64,000 nt of DNA from Cyanobacteria bacterium OH_PDB_230 (GTDB taxonomy: Bacteria > Cyanobacteriota > Vampirovibrionia > Gastranaerophilales > Gastranaerophilaceae): NCBI GenBank assembly GCA_023421795.1, contig JAEZSO010000002.1:620001-684000 (forward strand). The letters run 5' to 3'. The position numbers and the translations under genes are program-made. Shown here in pieces: positions 43,194-51,797 of the stretch. Under the pieces are notes generated by a model. That model was not told where the DNA came from and searched no databases. It saw only the letters and a program-made list of their open reading frames with translations. The first letter of the stretch is position 1. The number at the start of each line of letters is the position of its first letter.

Positions 43194-43916
43194 ATGGATA
43201 ATTATCAAATTCCGCAAAGTTCTGTGTATAATCAACCGGTAACTCAGCCGATTACGCAATCAGCGACTCCAGGGCAATCTGGAGTACCTACAGCTTCTGG
43301 CGTCAATATTATTATACAAAATCCTACGGCAAATGCGGCGCCTAATTATCCTTGTTATCCTGCAAATTATTATATGCAGCAACCTATTTACAATATGCCT
43401 CCACAGAATGCTTATCCTCCGGCAACCCCTGTTGCCCCTCAAGCTCCGACTGTTCCTGTGGCAGCTGCACCAATTGAAAAAGAAGAAACTAAAACAGAAG
43501 AGAAAAAATCCGATAAAACAAAAGACGTTGTTCAATTAACTGATGAATATATCAAAACATTGGAAAATTATTTAAGAAACCCTAACAAAGACATCAGAAT
43601 GATGGGTGCTAAAGAGCTTTCCAAACGTTTTGCCGAAGATAAAACCAGAAGAAACGATAGAGCATTAAATGCTTTACTCAATTTAGTTCTTCAAGATAAA
43701 GCTACTGACGTAAGAGCCCTTGGATTGGCAATTTCAACAGGCGGTTTGGCCCAGGGCGATGAAAACACAGTAAAAATCCTTCAAAATATGCAAGCTTCTG
43801 ACAAAGGTTACGGACAAGACGCATTGTTAGCATCTGATGCTTTATTGAAGATGTCAGGTACTACTGTAAAAATCCCTGACGATTCACCTGACAAATCAGA
43901 GAAGAAGTCAGAATAA
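43194..43916 (+). CDS. Pro/Gln-rich protein with HEAT-like C-terminus
   Basis: 240 residues from MDNYQIPQSSVYNQP; a frame open 12 codons upstream lacks a ribosome site. The first 95 residues are rich in Pro, Gln, Ala, Asn and Tyr (YPCYPANYYMQQPIYNMPPQ) and look disordered. Then an EKEETKTEEKKSDK charged bridge leads to an alpha-helical repeat region (KDIRMMGAKELSKRFAED, KATDVRALGLAISTGGLA, GQDALLASDALLKMSG) like HEAT repeats. Soluble, no signal peptide. Function unknown. A small hydrophobic protein follows 22 bases later. Confidence 0.6.
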   Translation: MDNYQIPQSSVYNQPVTQPITQSATPGQSGVPTASGVNIIIQNPTANAAPNYPCYPANYYMQQPIYNMPPQNAYPPATPVAPQAPTVPVAAAPIEKEETKTEEKKSDKTKDVVQLTDEYIKTLENYLRNPNKDIRMMGAKELSKRFAEDKTRRNDRALNALLNLVLQDKATDVRALGLAISTGGLAQGDENTVKILQNMQASDKGYGQDALLASDALLKMSGTTVKIPDDSPDKSEKKSE

Positions 43917-43938
43917 AAATTAATTCCCGGAGTAAAAA

Positions 43939-44379
43939 ATGAATAAGTTTACAGTCATATCAAAAATAGCAGGAACAGCAGCAGCAGGTTTGTTGCTATT
44001 TGATGCTCATTCTCAAGGTAAACATGCTTCGAGAAAAGAGCAGATTAATATGTCTGCGAACAGGCTTCCTGATGAATATTTGAATTCTATGAGACTGGAT
44101 AAACAAAGTGCAGTCACTAATAAATTAAAAAAACGATTTTTTAGATGGCAATTGGACACCAATATCCCTGAATTTTTTGCCGGCATAAAAGGTTATTTCA
44201 AAGGCGCCACAGAAAACTTAACCACAAATATAATCCCTGCTGCATTGGCTACAGGTGCGATATTGTTTAAAAAAGCAGGAAGATTCTGCGCTGTAGGCTT
44301 AGCACTTTGCGGGGTTAAATACTTGTTAAACGACGTATTCAGTATTGGCAAACCTAAAATCTTAGGCGATAAAATCTAG
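43939..44379 (+). CDS. small hypothetical protein with hydrophobic segments
   Basis: 146 residues, preceded by CCCGGAG. It has a short hydrophobic N-terminus (KIAGTAAAGLLLFDA), a basic centre (LKKRFFRWQL) and hydrophobic stretches near the C-terminus (IIPAALATGAILF, RFCAVGLALCGVKYLL). It probably associates with the membrane. It forms a pair with the gene at 43194 and ends in a 4-base overlap with the convergent radical SAM gene. No family recognised. Confidence 0.55.
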   Translation: MNKFTVISKIAGTAAAGLLLFDAHSQGKHASRKEQINMSANRLPDEYLNSMRLDKQSAVTNKLKKRFFRWQLDTNIPEFFAGIKGYFKGATENLTTNIIPAALATGAILFKKAGRFCAVGLALCGVKYLLNDVFSIGKPKILGDKI

Positions 44380-45374
44380 AATACATAACCTTTTTGTAAT
44401 ATTTGATTGACCTGATCTATAGATTCCAGATTCAGTCCAAGTTCTTGAGTTTTTTCTTTGACAAACGCAAAAATGTCATAATAATGTTTTGGGATTGTTT
44501 TAGAACTAAGCGCGCTGTTTGAATATTCAACGTCCACTCTTACGTTTTTGATGTTTATGCTTTTAATAACATTCAACCATTTTTCGATTTCTTCGATATT
44601 ATCATTGACTTTATCAATCAAAATATATTTTGAAGTTATATGATTACCCGCTGTTGGAGAGGCTTTCGCATATTTTTTTAAGTTATTTATGACGTTGTTG
44701 AATTCATCTACTCTTTTTATTTTTTTATAAGTTTCTCTTGAGCCCGAATCTATCGATACTACCAATAAAACCTTGTCTTTTTTAAGGTTGTTGTAGATGG
44801 TTTTGTTGAACCTAATGCCTGAAGAAAGTACATTTATTGGGGTTGTAACGTGTTTCGCTATTATTTCTAATAATTTATCGAACTCTTTTAATACGGTCGG
44901 TTCACCGCCTGTAAATGTTATTATAGCGTTCTTATCGAGGATGTTGTTTTTGACTAAATTTTCTATTATCGGATAGCTGTCATAATATTCGCTTTTTTTG
45001 ACTTTTTTATCGAACTTTGAATGGGTTAAACTTTTGTTTATGCAATAAATGCAGCCTGTATTGCAGTGCAGCCAATTGGAAATATACAAATGTTTTATTT
45101 TTGGTGTGTTTTCTATTTCATATTTTGTTTGGTAGATAGGGTTATTTAAGTTAAAGCACCCTTCACATTCTTCAGGAATTTGCCCTTCTTGAAGAAGTCT
45201 TAGGAGTCTTTCCCTGTCTTTTTGGATTTCATCCCAATTAAGATCTTCTCCTTTGTATGTTTTTGCCAACGGAGGACCTTGCTTGTTAGCTGAGCAAAAG
45301 CGTATCCTGTCATGCACAAAATGTACTCCATTTGCTATATAGGGACAGTAATAACTTTTTTTAGATTCTTCCAT
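44376..45374 (-). CDS. radical SAM protein, paralogue 4 of 4
   Basis: 332 residues. CxxxCxxC at Cys104/108/111 (HCNTGCIYC), FTGGEPTVLKEFDKLL, VVSIDSGSRETYKKIKRVDEF and the related LIDKVNDNIEEIEKW. The N-terminal set Cys10, Cys27, Cys70, Cys73 keeps C-x16-C-x42-C-x2-C; the gap to the radical SAM motif is 30 residues rather than 24, and the second cysteine of the CC pair seen in paralogues 1-3 is Ser. It is last in the operon etfB-etfA-MFS-rSAM, 9 bases after the transporter. Substrate unknown. Confidence 0.84.
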   Translation of the reverse strand: MEESKKSYYCPYIANGVHFVHDRIRFCSANKQGPPLAKTYKGEDLNWDEIQKDRERLLRLLQEGQIPEECEGCFNLNNPIYQTKYEIENTPKIKHLYISNWLHCNTGCIYCINKSLTHSKFDKKVKKSEYYDSYPIIENLVKNNILDKNAIITFTGGEPTVLKEFDKLLEIIAKHVTTPINVLSSGIRFNKTIYNNLKKDKVLLVVSIDSGSRETYKKIKRVDEFNNVINNLKKYAKASPTAGNHITSKYILIDKVNDNIEEIEKWLNVIKSINIKNVRVDVEYSNSALSSKTIPKHYYDIFAFVKEKTQELGLNLESIDQVNQILQKGYVF

Positions 45375-45383
45375 ATTATTATA

Positions 45384-46811
45384 TTAGCATTTTTCGTTAA
45401 TAGTTTTTGTCATAATTGTTGCCAATATGAACATGATAGCTCCTATAAATAGAGCGTATTCCCAATGGTAGTTTATGCCTGTTGGCATTGTATATTCACA
45501 TTTACTTATGAACCATGCCAGAAGTGTACATACAAGAACTTGAGGGCCTGCTATAAATATGTTGAAAATACCCATTACAGAGCCTTCAGAACCTTGTTTG
45601 ATGAACTTTGTAAGCATCGCGAAAGGAAGAGCCAGCATACTAGCCCAACCTATTCCTGCTAAGCCCATAAAAGCAAGTACTAAAGGTTTTGTATGAGCGA
45701 ATGTCATTCCCAGCATTGAAACAGCCAGGGTAATAAGTGCCACAGCGTGTATGTTTTTGTTTCCGAATCTTGAAGACAATATACCTATAGGAATTGAAAC
45801 CAAGAAACAGATAAGGTTTTGCACCGCAAAGCAAATAGATGCGAAATTTGTAGCTTGAGCTATTGTTGCCGAATATGATTGTTTTACCGCTTCAGTTGCA
45901 GAAGTCAAATCAGGAACTTGGAAGATTGTGTGAATGGAGTATTGAGTGAAGAAGATGAACATACTCATAACACCGATCCAAGAGAATAATTGAACTCCGC
46001 AAATTTTTGCGACTTCAGGAGATGACTTAAAGAAATCTACAAGTTTGGCTGCAAAACTTGGCTCTGGTACGTTGTTATCTTCTTGTTTTGTTTCTGTTAT
46101 TTGTGTTTGTTTGGATTCATTTATTGTTAGGCAAGTCCAGGTCATCGCCAATGAGAACGCCAAAGCTGCCATAACAAATTGAGATTCTATACTCATTTGA
46201 TAATTCAATATGTATTTTAAAAATGGTGCTGTACCGGCTGCGATAACTGATCCAAGACCAATCGCAAAGCTCAAAAATGAATTCGCAATAGAGTGTTGCT
46301 CTTGAGGAACAATATCAGGAACTAAAGCTCTATAAGGTCCTTGAGCTGCGTTAACACAAGCATCTATAACCCAGATCATAATTGCCGCAATTAATAAAGC
46401 GCTAAAAGCAGGCATCGGAATATGAAGAATATTTGCCAGTTTAGCGGCGATTCCTGCTGAATTAGGAAATGCCCATAAAGCTAAACTTGCCATAATGGCG
46501 CCGACAAACAGATAAGGTCTTCTTTTCCCGAATCTGGTATTTGTTTTGTCACTGAGTGAACCGATTATAGGTTGAACTACTATCCCGGTTATAGGACCTG
46601 CAAGCCATATAAGTCCAAATATCAATGGAGAAGCTCCAAAACTTTCTGTAACAGGACCTGATAATATAATTCTCATTTGCCAGGCGAATTGCAGTCCGAA
46701 AAAACCAAGACAGAAATTTAAAAGCTGCATAGTGCTGAATTTTTGTAAAGTTGACGTCTTAATCCCTGTTTGAATTGTTTGTGTTTCTTGCATAGTCTGT
46801 GTGTCACTCAT
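45384..46811 (-). CDS. MFS/GPH-type sugar transporter
   Basis: 475 residues, about 12 membrane helices. WLAGPITGIVVQPIIGSLSDKTNTRFGKRRPY is the loop 2-3 signature of the SLC45/GPH-type sugar:cation symporters; RALVPDIVP and IGWASMLALPFAMLTK are further family features. It likely imports a sugar or glycoside with a cation. It lies 31 bases after etfA and 9 before a radical SAM gene, an unusual association. The start is not certain; the first 30 residues are Thr/Gln-rich. Confidence 0.8.
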   Translation of the reverse strand: MSDTQTMQETQTIQTGIKTSTLQKFSTMQLLNFCLGFFGLQFAWQMRIILSGPVTESFGASPLIFGLIWLAGPITGIVVQPIIGSLSDKTNTRFGKRRPYLFVGAIMASLALWAFPNSAGIAAKLANILHIPMPAFSALLIAAIMIWVIDACVNAAQGPYRALVPDIVPQEQHSIANSFLSFAIGLGSVIAAGTAPFLKYILNYQMSIESQFVMAALAFSLAMTWTCLTINESKQTQITETKQEDNNVPEPSFAAKLVDFFKSSPEVAKICGVQLFSWIGVMSMFIFFTQYSIHTIFQVPDLTSATEAVKQSYSATIAQATNFASICFAVQNLICFLVSIPIGILSSRFGNKNIHAVALITLAVSMLGMTFAHTKPLVLAFMGLAGIGWASMLALPFAMLTKFIKQGSEGSVMGIFNIFIAGPQVLVCTLLAWFISKCEYTMPTGINYHWEYALFIGAIMFILATIMTKTINEKC

Positions 46812-46842
46812 TTCTTGCTTTTATCCTTATTAATCTAATTGT

Positions 46843-47874
46843 TTATGATTGTATTATTTCTAACATTTTATCTTTATTACCAGATTTTATCATGGAAATT
46901 AATTCAGGAATAATTTCAAAAACGTCCCCAACTATTCCATAGTCTGCCACGCTGAAAATAGGAGCTTTCGGGTCTTTATTTATCGCAATTATCTTATCGC
47001 TTGACCCCATACCTATAGTATGTTGGATGGCTCCTGAGATGCCGCAAGCTATGTATAATTTTGGAGTCACGGTTTTGCCTGTCTGACCTACTTGTATTGA
47101 ATGGTCTGCCCATCCGGCATCAACAGCGGCTCTGCTTGCTCCTACAGAAGCATTTAAGAGACCAGCCAGTTCTTCAAGCATTTTGAAACCTTCTTCAGAT
47201 TTCATCCCTTTGCCGCCTGAAACAATGACTTCCGCTTCAGTAATTTTGACTTCGCAGACATATTTGTTTTCCTGAAAGCCAAGTAATTCGACCTTTTTAT
47301 CCAAGCCGTGGACGTCTACCCAGCTATATTCAACCTGAGTCTCTTTTTGAATAGGGGTTTTGGGCATTTCAAAAACGTTAGGTCTAACCGTTGCCATCTG
47401 CGGGAAGGTTTTGCATAATATTGTTGCCATAAGATTTCCGCCGAAAGTCGGTCTGGTTGAGGCTAATTGACCTTTTTCGTTTATATCAAGAGCCGTGCAG
47501 TCAGCCGTTAAACCCGTTGATAGCCTTGAAGAAATTCTTGGAGCCAAGTCTCTACCTTGGGTTGTCGCGCCAATAAGCATTATTGCAGGTTTCAGCTGAT
47601 TTATTATGTTTACCGCCACCTCTGTATAAAATTGGGTAGAATAATCTTTCAGGATTTCATCACTTGAGATTACTACTTTATCTACTCCAGCTGAAGAAAG
47701 TTTATTTATTATATTTGCGTAATCTATCCTATCACCGATTATAAGCGCGGTAACAGGCTGATTGTCAAGTTTCTGCGAAAGTTCATTGGCTTTATTTGCA
47801 AGTTCCAATACAACAGGTGCTACTTCCTTGTCTCTTGTGATTTCTGCGTATATTAAAATTCCACTGTTTTCCAT
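46843..47874 (-). CDS. etfA: electron transfer flavoprotein, alpha subunit
   Basis: 343 residues. The C-terminal FAD-binding domain has VSGGKGMKSEEGFKML, VGASRAAVDAGWADHSIQVGQTGKTV, LYIACGISGAIQH and INKDPKAPIFSVADYGIVGD. It carries electrons between acyl-CoA-type dehydrogenases and quinone, ferredoxin or NADH. It is 20 bases after etfB. Whether this pair bifurcates cannot be decided from sequence by eye. Confidence 0.94.
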   Translation of the reverse strand: MENSGILIYAEITRDKEVAPVVLELANKANELSQKLDNQPVTALIIGDRIDYANIINKLSSAGVDKVVISSDEILKDYSTQFYTEVAVNIINQLKPAIMLIGATTQGRDLAPRISSRLSTGLTADCTALDINEKGQLASTRPTFGGNLMATILCKTFPQMATVRPNVFEMPKTPIQKETQVEYSWVDVHGLDKKVELLGFQENKYVCEVKITEAEVIVSGGKGMKSEEGFKMLEELAGLLNASVGASRAAVDAGWADHSIQVGQTGKTVTPKLYIACGISGAIQHTIGMGSSDKIIAINKDPKAPIFSVADYGIVGDVFEIIPELISMIKSGNKDKMLEIIQS

Positions 47875-47894
47875 TTTTTTATCCTTTTACTCTG

Positions 47895-48743
47895 CTATTG
47901 TCCAGATTCTTCTGTGTGATGTTCTTTCAATTTGCATACTACATAGCTTTCCGCAAGATCAATCTTAGCTTCTTCTATTTTTTGCATTATATAATCAGCT
48001 GCTTGAGTTGCGGTTTCTGGAGTAACTAATTCGCATTCCTTTTTCTGATCGGGCCTAAATGCCTTGCTTACATATGTAGGAGAACCTTTAATCCCCACAA
48101 GAGTAGGATCAAGTTTAATATCATCGATATTGTAATATGGAACTTGAGCTTCTTGAGCTGTTATGTAGCCTTTGATTTTTATTGGTCTTGGTTCGTAATC
48201 GCATTTCTGAACGCAAAGAACCCCGGGAAGCTTCATTTTGAGTGTTTCTATCCCGTCTTCAACTTCTTTTTTTACTGTTGCAAAGTTATCTTCAATATTT
48301 GTAATTTCTTTTACATAAGTAACCTGAGGGAAGTTAAGGTTTTCTGCTATACTAGGACCTGTTTGAGCAGTATCGCCGTCCGTAGCGAATTGACCGCATA
48401 TAATTATGTCGGTGTCAGGAGCTTTTTCTCTTATCGCAGAAGCCAAAGTCCTTGAGGTTGCTATTGTATCAGCGCCTGAAAACTTCCTGTCGCTTACCAA
48501 AAATGCTTTATCGCAGCCCATCGCTATTGCTTTTCTCAAAATATCTTCTGCCTGTGGCGGCCCCATAGATATTGCTGTTACTTCCGCTCCATACTTATCT
48601 TTTAGCCTTATTGCGGTTTCAAGAGCGTATTCATCAAAAGGATTGATAATACTTTCAACACCTTCTCTTTGTATGGTGTTGTTTTCTGTCCATTTGATAT
48701 CAGTTGTATCAGGAACTTGTTTAATACAAACTACTACTTTCAC
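47895..48743 (-). CDS. etfB: electron transfer flavoprotein, beta subunit
   Basis: 282 residues. VVVCIKQVPDT at the start, AISMGPPQAEDILRKAIAMGCDKAFL and CGQFATDGDTAQTGPSIAE (the nucleotide/AMP- or FAD-binding signature) are diagnostic. Length and the ATDGDTAQTGP form match the long clostridial-type subunits. GGAG lies before the ATG. First gene of etfB-etfA-MFS-rSAM; no acyl-CoA dehydrogenase is adjacent. Confidence 0.94.
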   Translation of the reverse strand: MKVVVCIKQVPDTTDIKWTENNTIQREGVESIINPFDEYALETAIRLKDKYGAEVTAISMGPPQAEDILRKAIAMGCDKAFLVSDRKFSGADTIATSRTLASAIREKAPDTDIIICGQFATDGDTAQTGPSIAENLNFPQVTYVKEITNIEDNFATVKKEVEDGIETLKMKLPGVLCVQKCDYEPRPIKIKGYITAQEAQVPYYNIDDIKLDPTLVGIKGSPTYVSKAFRPDQKKECELVTPETATQAADYIMQKIEEAKIDLAESYVVCKLKEHHTEESGQ

Positions 48744-48910
48744 AAAAAATCTCCATTAATCTAGTTTTGCAATTTGTCGGAGTTTCTCCGGCTTGCCTGT
48801 TTTCTCTATGAGTCACTCTCAATTTTTGCAGTTAATAAAATTGAAAGGACAAGTTTCTAACTATATTTTTACGCAAAAAACAGGTTAGTGCAAATTGTAA
48901 CAGTGATTTT

Positions 48911-49753
48911 TTACATGTCTAAAGCAAGGTCTAAAGTCTTTGCCTTCGCTACTATCGCGCTGGATGAAATAACGTGGACTCCTGTGGAAGCGATTTTGTT
49001 AACAGTATCTAAAGTTACGTTGCCGCTTGCTTCGATTATTGCTTTGTTACCAATTAAAAGTACGCATTCGCTCATTTCTTCGATAGTCATATTATCAAGC
49101 ATTATTATGTCTGCTTTTACTTTTAGTGCTTCTTTTACCTGATCTATTGTGTCGCATTCAACTTCAATTTTATGAGCGTGAGAAATATTATCTCTTATTT
49201 TCGTGACGGCTTGTTTTATTGAACCTGCGAATTTTATGTGATTATCTTTTATCATCACGCAGTCTGACAGGTTAAACCTGTGAAGTTTACCCCCGCCTGT
49301 TTTTACAGCGTATTTTTCAAAAATTCTAAAGCCGGGTGTGGTTTTTCTTGTATCTGTAATTTGCGCTTTATGCGGTTCAATGGCTTTTTGATATTTTTTA
49401 GTTTCTGTTGCTATGCCGCTTAGTCTTTGAATATAGTTTAAAGCAGTTCTTTCACCTGTTAATACGAATCTTGCAGGACCTGAAATTTTTGCGATTGTAT
49501 CTCCTGCTTTGATTTCATCACCATCTTCAAAATAGGTGGTAATCATTACTCTTTTTGAAAGAGATTTAAAAACTTTTTTAAAGATATCTATTCCGCAAAG
49601 AATCCCGTCTTCTCTTGTATTAAGGTGGGCTGTTATCGAATCATCTTCGCCGACAAGAAAATCTGTTGTAATATCTCCAAATCCAATATCTTCTTCAAGA
49701 GCAGCTTTAATGTGGTTTTCGATTATGAAATTATGAAGCAAATATTTCGTCAT
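48911..49753 (-). CDS. nadC: quinolinate phosphoribosyltransferase (nicotinate-nucleotide pyrophosphorylase)
   Basis: 280 residues from MTKYLLHNFIIENHI, a start lying 23 bases inside nadB. LEEDIGFGDITTDFL, LTGERTALNYIQRLSGIAT, TRKTTPGFRIFEKYAVKTGGG and VMIKDNHIKFAG are the NadC signatures. It turns quinolinate and PRPP into nicotinate mononucleotide. A frame open for 14 more codons upstream is rejected because it would overlap further into nadB. nadA is not in the window. Confidence 0.94.
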   Translation of the reverse strand: MTKYLLHNFIIENHIKAALEEDIGFGDITTDFLVGEDDSITAHLNTREDGILCGIDIFKKVFKSLSKRVMITTYFEDGDEIKAGDTIAKISGPARFVLTGERTALNYIQRLSGIATETKKYQKAIEPHKAQITDTRKTTPGFRIFEKYAVKTGGGKLHRFNLSDCVMIKDNHIKFAGSIKQAVTKIRDNISHAHKIEVECDTIDQVKEALKVKADIIMLDNMTIEEMSECVLLIGNKAIIEASGNVTLDTVNKIASTGVHVISSSAIVAKAKTLDLALDM

Positions 49754-51353
49754 AGGTGTCTGTATCCTTGCAATAACTGTAGTGGCAAGCTTCATCTTTT
49801 GAATAAGGGAAATCAGCTCTATAGTGAGCTCCTCTTGATTCTTCTCTTAAAAGAGCGAATTTTATGACTAATTCAGCCACAGTAAAGAGGTTTCTTAATT
49901 CATATTCTTCTTTTGAACAACATTTATCTGTGTAACAAAATTCAGCTTTGAGTTTTTTAATTTCTTCTTGGGCAATTTTAAGATTTTTTTCTGTTCTTAT
50001 TATTCCGACATTTTGCCACATAATGTCTTGCAACTTTGTTTTTAGTTTGTATATGTTGTTTTCAAAATATTCATCATCAGACTGATATTTTTTAATTACG
50101 GCTAAAATTGATTCATCAATAGAGTCAGACACTTCAAGATTTCTGAAAGTCAGGTGGTTTGTGAGCTCAAATGCTCCGACTAGGCATTCTAAAAGTGAAT
50201 TGCTTGCAAGCCTGTTTGCTCCGTGGAAAGCTGTACATGAAGTTTCGCCGATTGCATATAGCCCTTTTATTGAGGTCATACCTTCGAGATTTGTTTTGAT
50301 TCCTCCCATTGTATAGTGAGCAGCGGGAGATACCGGTATATAGTCTCTTGACGGGGTTATATTGTTGTTTAAGCAAGTTTTTGAGATATTAGGAAACCTT
50401 TTTAAGAAGGTCTCTTTGTCAATATTTGTCGCATCCAAATATACTTTGTTTGTGTTTGACTGAATCATTTCATTGAAGATTGCTCTTGTCACGATGTCTC
50501 TTGGCGCTAACTCTTTACGCTGGTCGTATTTGTGCATAAATTTGTTGCCGTCTTCATCTACTAATTTAGCGCCTTCACCTCTTACGGCTTCAGATATCAG
50601 GAACATAGTTTCTTCGCCGCAGACTGAAAAGGCTGTTGGGTGGAACTGCACAAACTCCATGTCTTGCACAAGAGCGCCAGCTCTATACGCAATGGCAATA
50701 CCGTCGCCGGTTGCCACGGATGGATTTGTTGTATATTTGTATAATTGACCTGTTCCGCCGGTTGCAAGAATTATTGCGGAAGAATAAATGGTTTCATAAT
50801 CATCGGTTGCTGAATTATAGGCTATCAGGCCTCTACAGACCTTGTCAGAATTTACAAGCAGGTCTACAGCCATTGTTTGTTCGTATATTGTTATGTTGGG
50901 TTCATTTTTAATTCGGTCAACGAGTACTTTTTCTATGCAATAGCCGGTCGCATCTCCTCCTGAGTGAAGGATTCTGTTTGCGCTGTGAGCTCCTTCCAAA
51001 GTGAATTTCAGATTGTTATTTTCGTCTCTATCGAATTCTACACCGTAGTTTATAAGGTCGTTAATTACCATTTCGCTGTTTTCGGAAATGAATTTTACCA
51101 CGCTGAAATCTGAAAGCCCGGCACCTGCTTTGATAGTATCAGCTATGTGAAGACTTGTAGAATCTTTTTTGTTTTTAGACATCACAGCAACTACGCCGCC
51201 TTGTGCGTATCTTGAATTGGATTCTTTAAGATTGGCTTTGGTTATAACCAAAACGCCATCCGGGAGATTCATCTCTTCAGTGAGTTTTATGGCTGCATAA
51301 AGTCCTGCTATGCCACTGCCCACTATTACTGCTGAGTACTTTGAGTGTTTCAT
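49731..51353 (-). CDS. nadB: L-aspartate oxidase
   Basis: 540 residues. FAD-binding GxGxxG is GSGIAGLYAA near the N-terminus; NSRYAQGGVVAVM, HSGGDATGYCIEKVL, DMEFVQFHPTAF and HGANRLASNSLLECLVGAF are the NadB/fumarate-reductase family markers. It oxidises aspartate to iminoaspartate; in anaerobes fumarate is the acceptor. First of nadB-nadC. Starts MKHSKYSAVIVGSG, the usual form. Confidence 0.95.
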   Translation of the reverse strand: MKHSKYSAVIVGSGIAGLYAAIKLTEEMNLPDGVLVITKANLKESNSRYAQGGVVAVMSKNKKDSTSLHIADTIKAGAGLSDFSVVKFISENSEMVINDLINYGVEFDRDENNNLKFTLEGAHSANRILHSGGDATGYCIEKVLVDRIKNEPNITIYEQTMAVDLLVNSDKVCRGLIAYNSATDDYETIYSSAIILATGGTGQLYKYTTNPSVATGDGIAIAYRAGALVQDMEFVQFHPTAFSVCGEETMFLISEAVRGEGAKLVDEDGNKFMHKYDQRKELAPRDIVTRAIFNEMIQSNTNKVYLDATNIDKETFLKRFPNISKTCLNNNITPSRDYIPVSPAAHYTMGGIKTNLEGMTSIKGLYAIGETSCTAFHGANRLASNSLLECLVGAFELTNHLTFRNLEVSDSIDESILAVIKKYQSDDEYFENNIYKLKTKLQDIMWQNVGIIRTEKNLKIAQEEIKKLKAEFCYTDKCCSKEEYELRNLFTVAELVIKFALLREESRGAHYRADFPYSKDEACHYSYCKDTDTYDEIFAS

Positions 51354-51469
51354 TTCGAAGTTTTCTCTTGTTCTGTTATATATTAAACCAAAAAGTTTTT
51401 TTTTTCATTAGCTGCACTATATTATCTTTAAACTTGATAAGAAAAATTTACAATTGATAAAGTGGGGAT

Positions 51470-51498
51470 TTGCATATACTGGATTTTTGGGCTAGAAT
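51470..51498 (+). promoter_or_regulatory. SRP RNA promoter
   Basis: TTGCAT (51470-51475), 17 bases, TAGAAT (51493-51498). Transcription would begin at about 51504-51505, exactly where the RNA's terminal helix begins. Confidence 0.65.
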
Positions 51499-51503
51499 AA
51501 TTT

Positions 51504-51765
51504 TGCCGTGCTCCACGGGGACTTAGCGGATCTCTTGACTCGAACGCTTATGCGAGGTGCAGAGCCTGCCGTGAGGCTCTTGTGGGTATGGTGGACGATT
51601 TAGGTATTGTTGATAGTTTGGACTGTTATGGCGTAGGCCATCGAACCGTGTCAGGACGGGAACGTAGCAGCACTAAGGTGTAACCTGCGGGTGTAGCAGG
51701 TTTGAACAGGAGATATCTAGGTTGAAAGCTATATTTTGCAAGTGTCGATAGGTAGTGGCACGGCT
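51504..51765 (+). ncRNA. ffs: signal recognition particle RNA, long form with Alu domain
   Basis: The 5' end GCCGTGC (51505-51511) pairs with the 3' GCACGGC (51758-51764), enclosing about 262 bases. The domain IV core is recognisable in GTGTCAGGACGGGAACGTAG followed by CAGCACTAAGG (near 51648-51677): an ACG/CGT stem capped by a GGAA tetraloop, flanked by the asymmetric loop that Ffh binds. The 5' part, GCCGTGCTCCACGGGGA, is like the Alu domain of the Bacillus scRNA. It binds Ffh and targets membrane proteins. Followed by a strong terminator. Confidence 0.92.
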
Positions 51766-51797
51766 AAAAAAAGAGCTCATTTTGGAGCTCTTTTTTT
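51766..51797. terminator. bidirectional terminator after SRP RNA
   Basis: Seven A, GAGCTC (51773-51778), six-base loop, GAGCTC (51785-51790), seven T. It also ends the leftward TPR gene. Confidence 0.92.

Noticed and set aside
48776..48792. Small hairpin GTCGGAG/CTCCGGC between nadC and etfB
   Set aside because: No T-run on either side and not clearly tied to a gene end; could be chance.
51592..51602. GGACGATT inside the SRP RNA, resembling half of the lexA palindrome
   Set aside because: Lies inside a transcribed RNA and has no matching second half.
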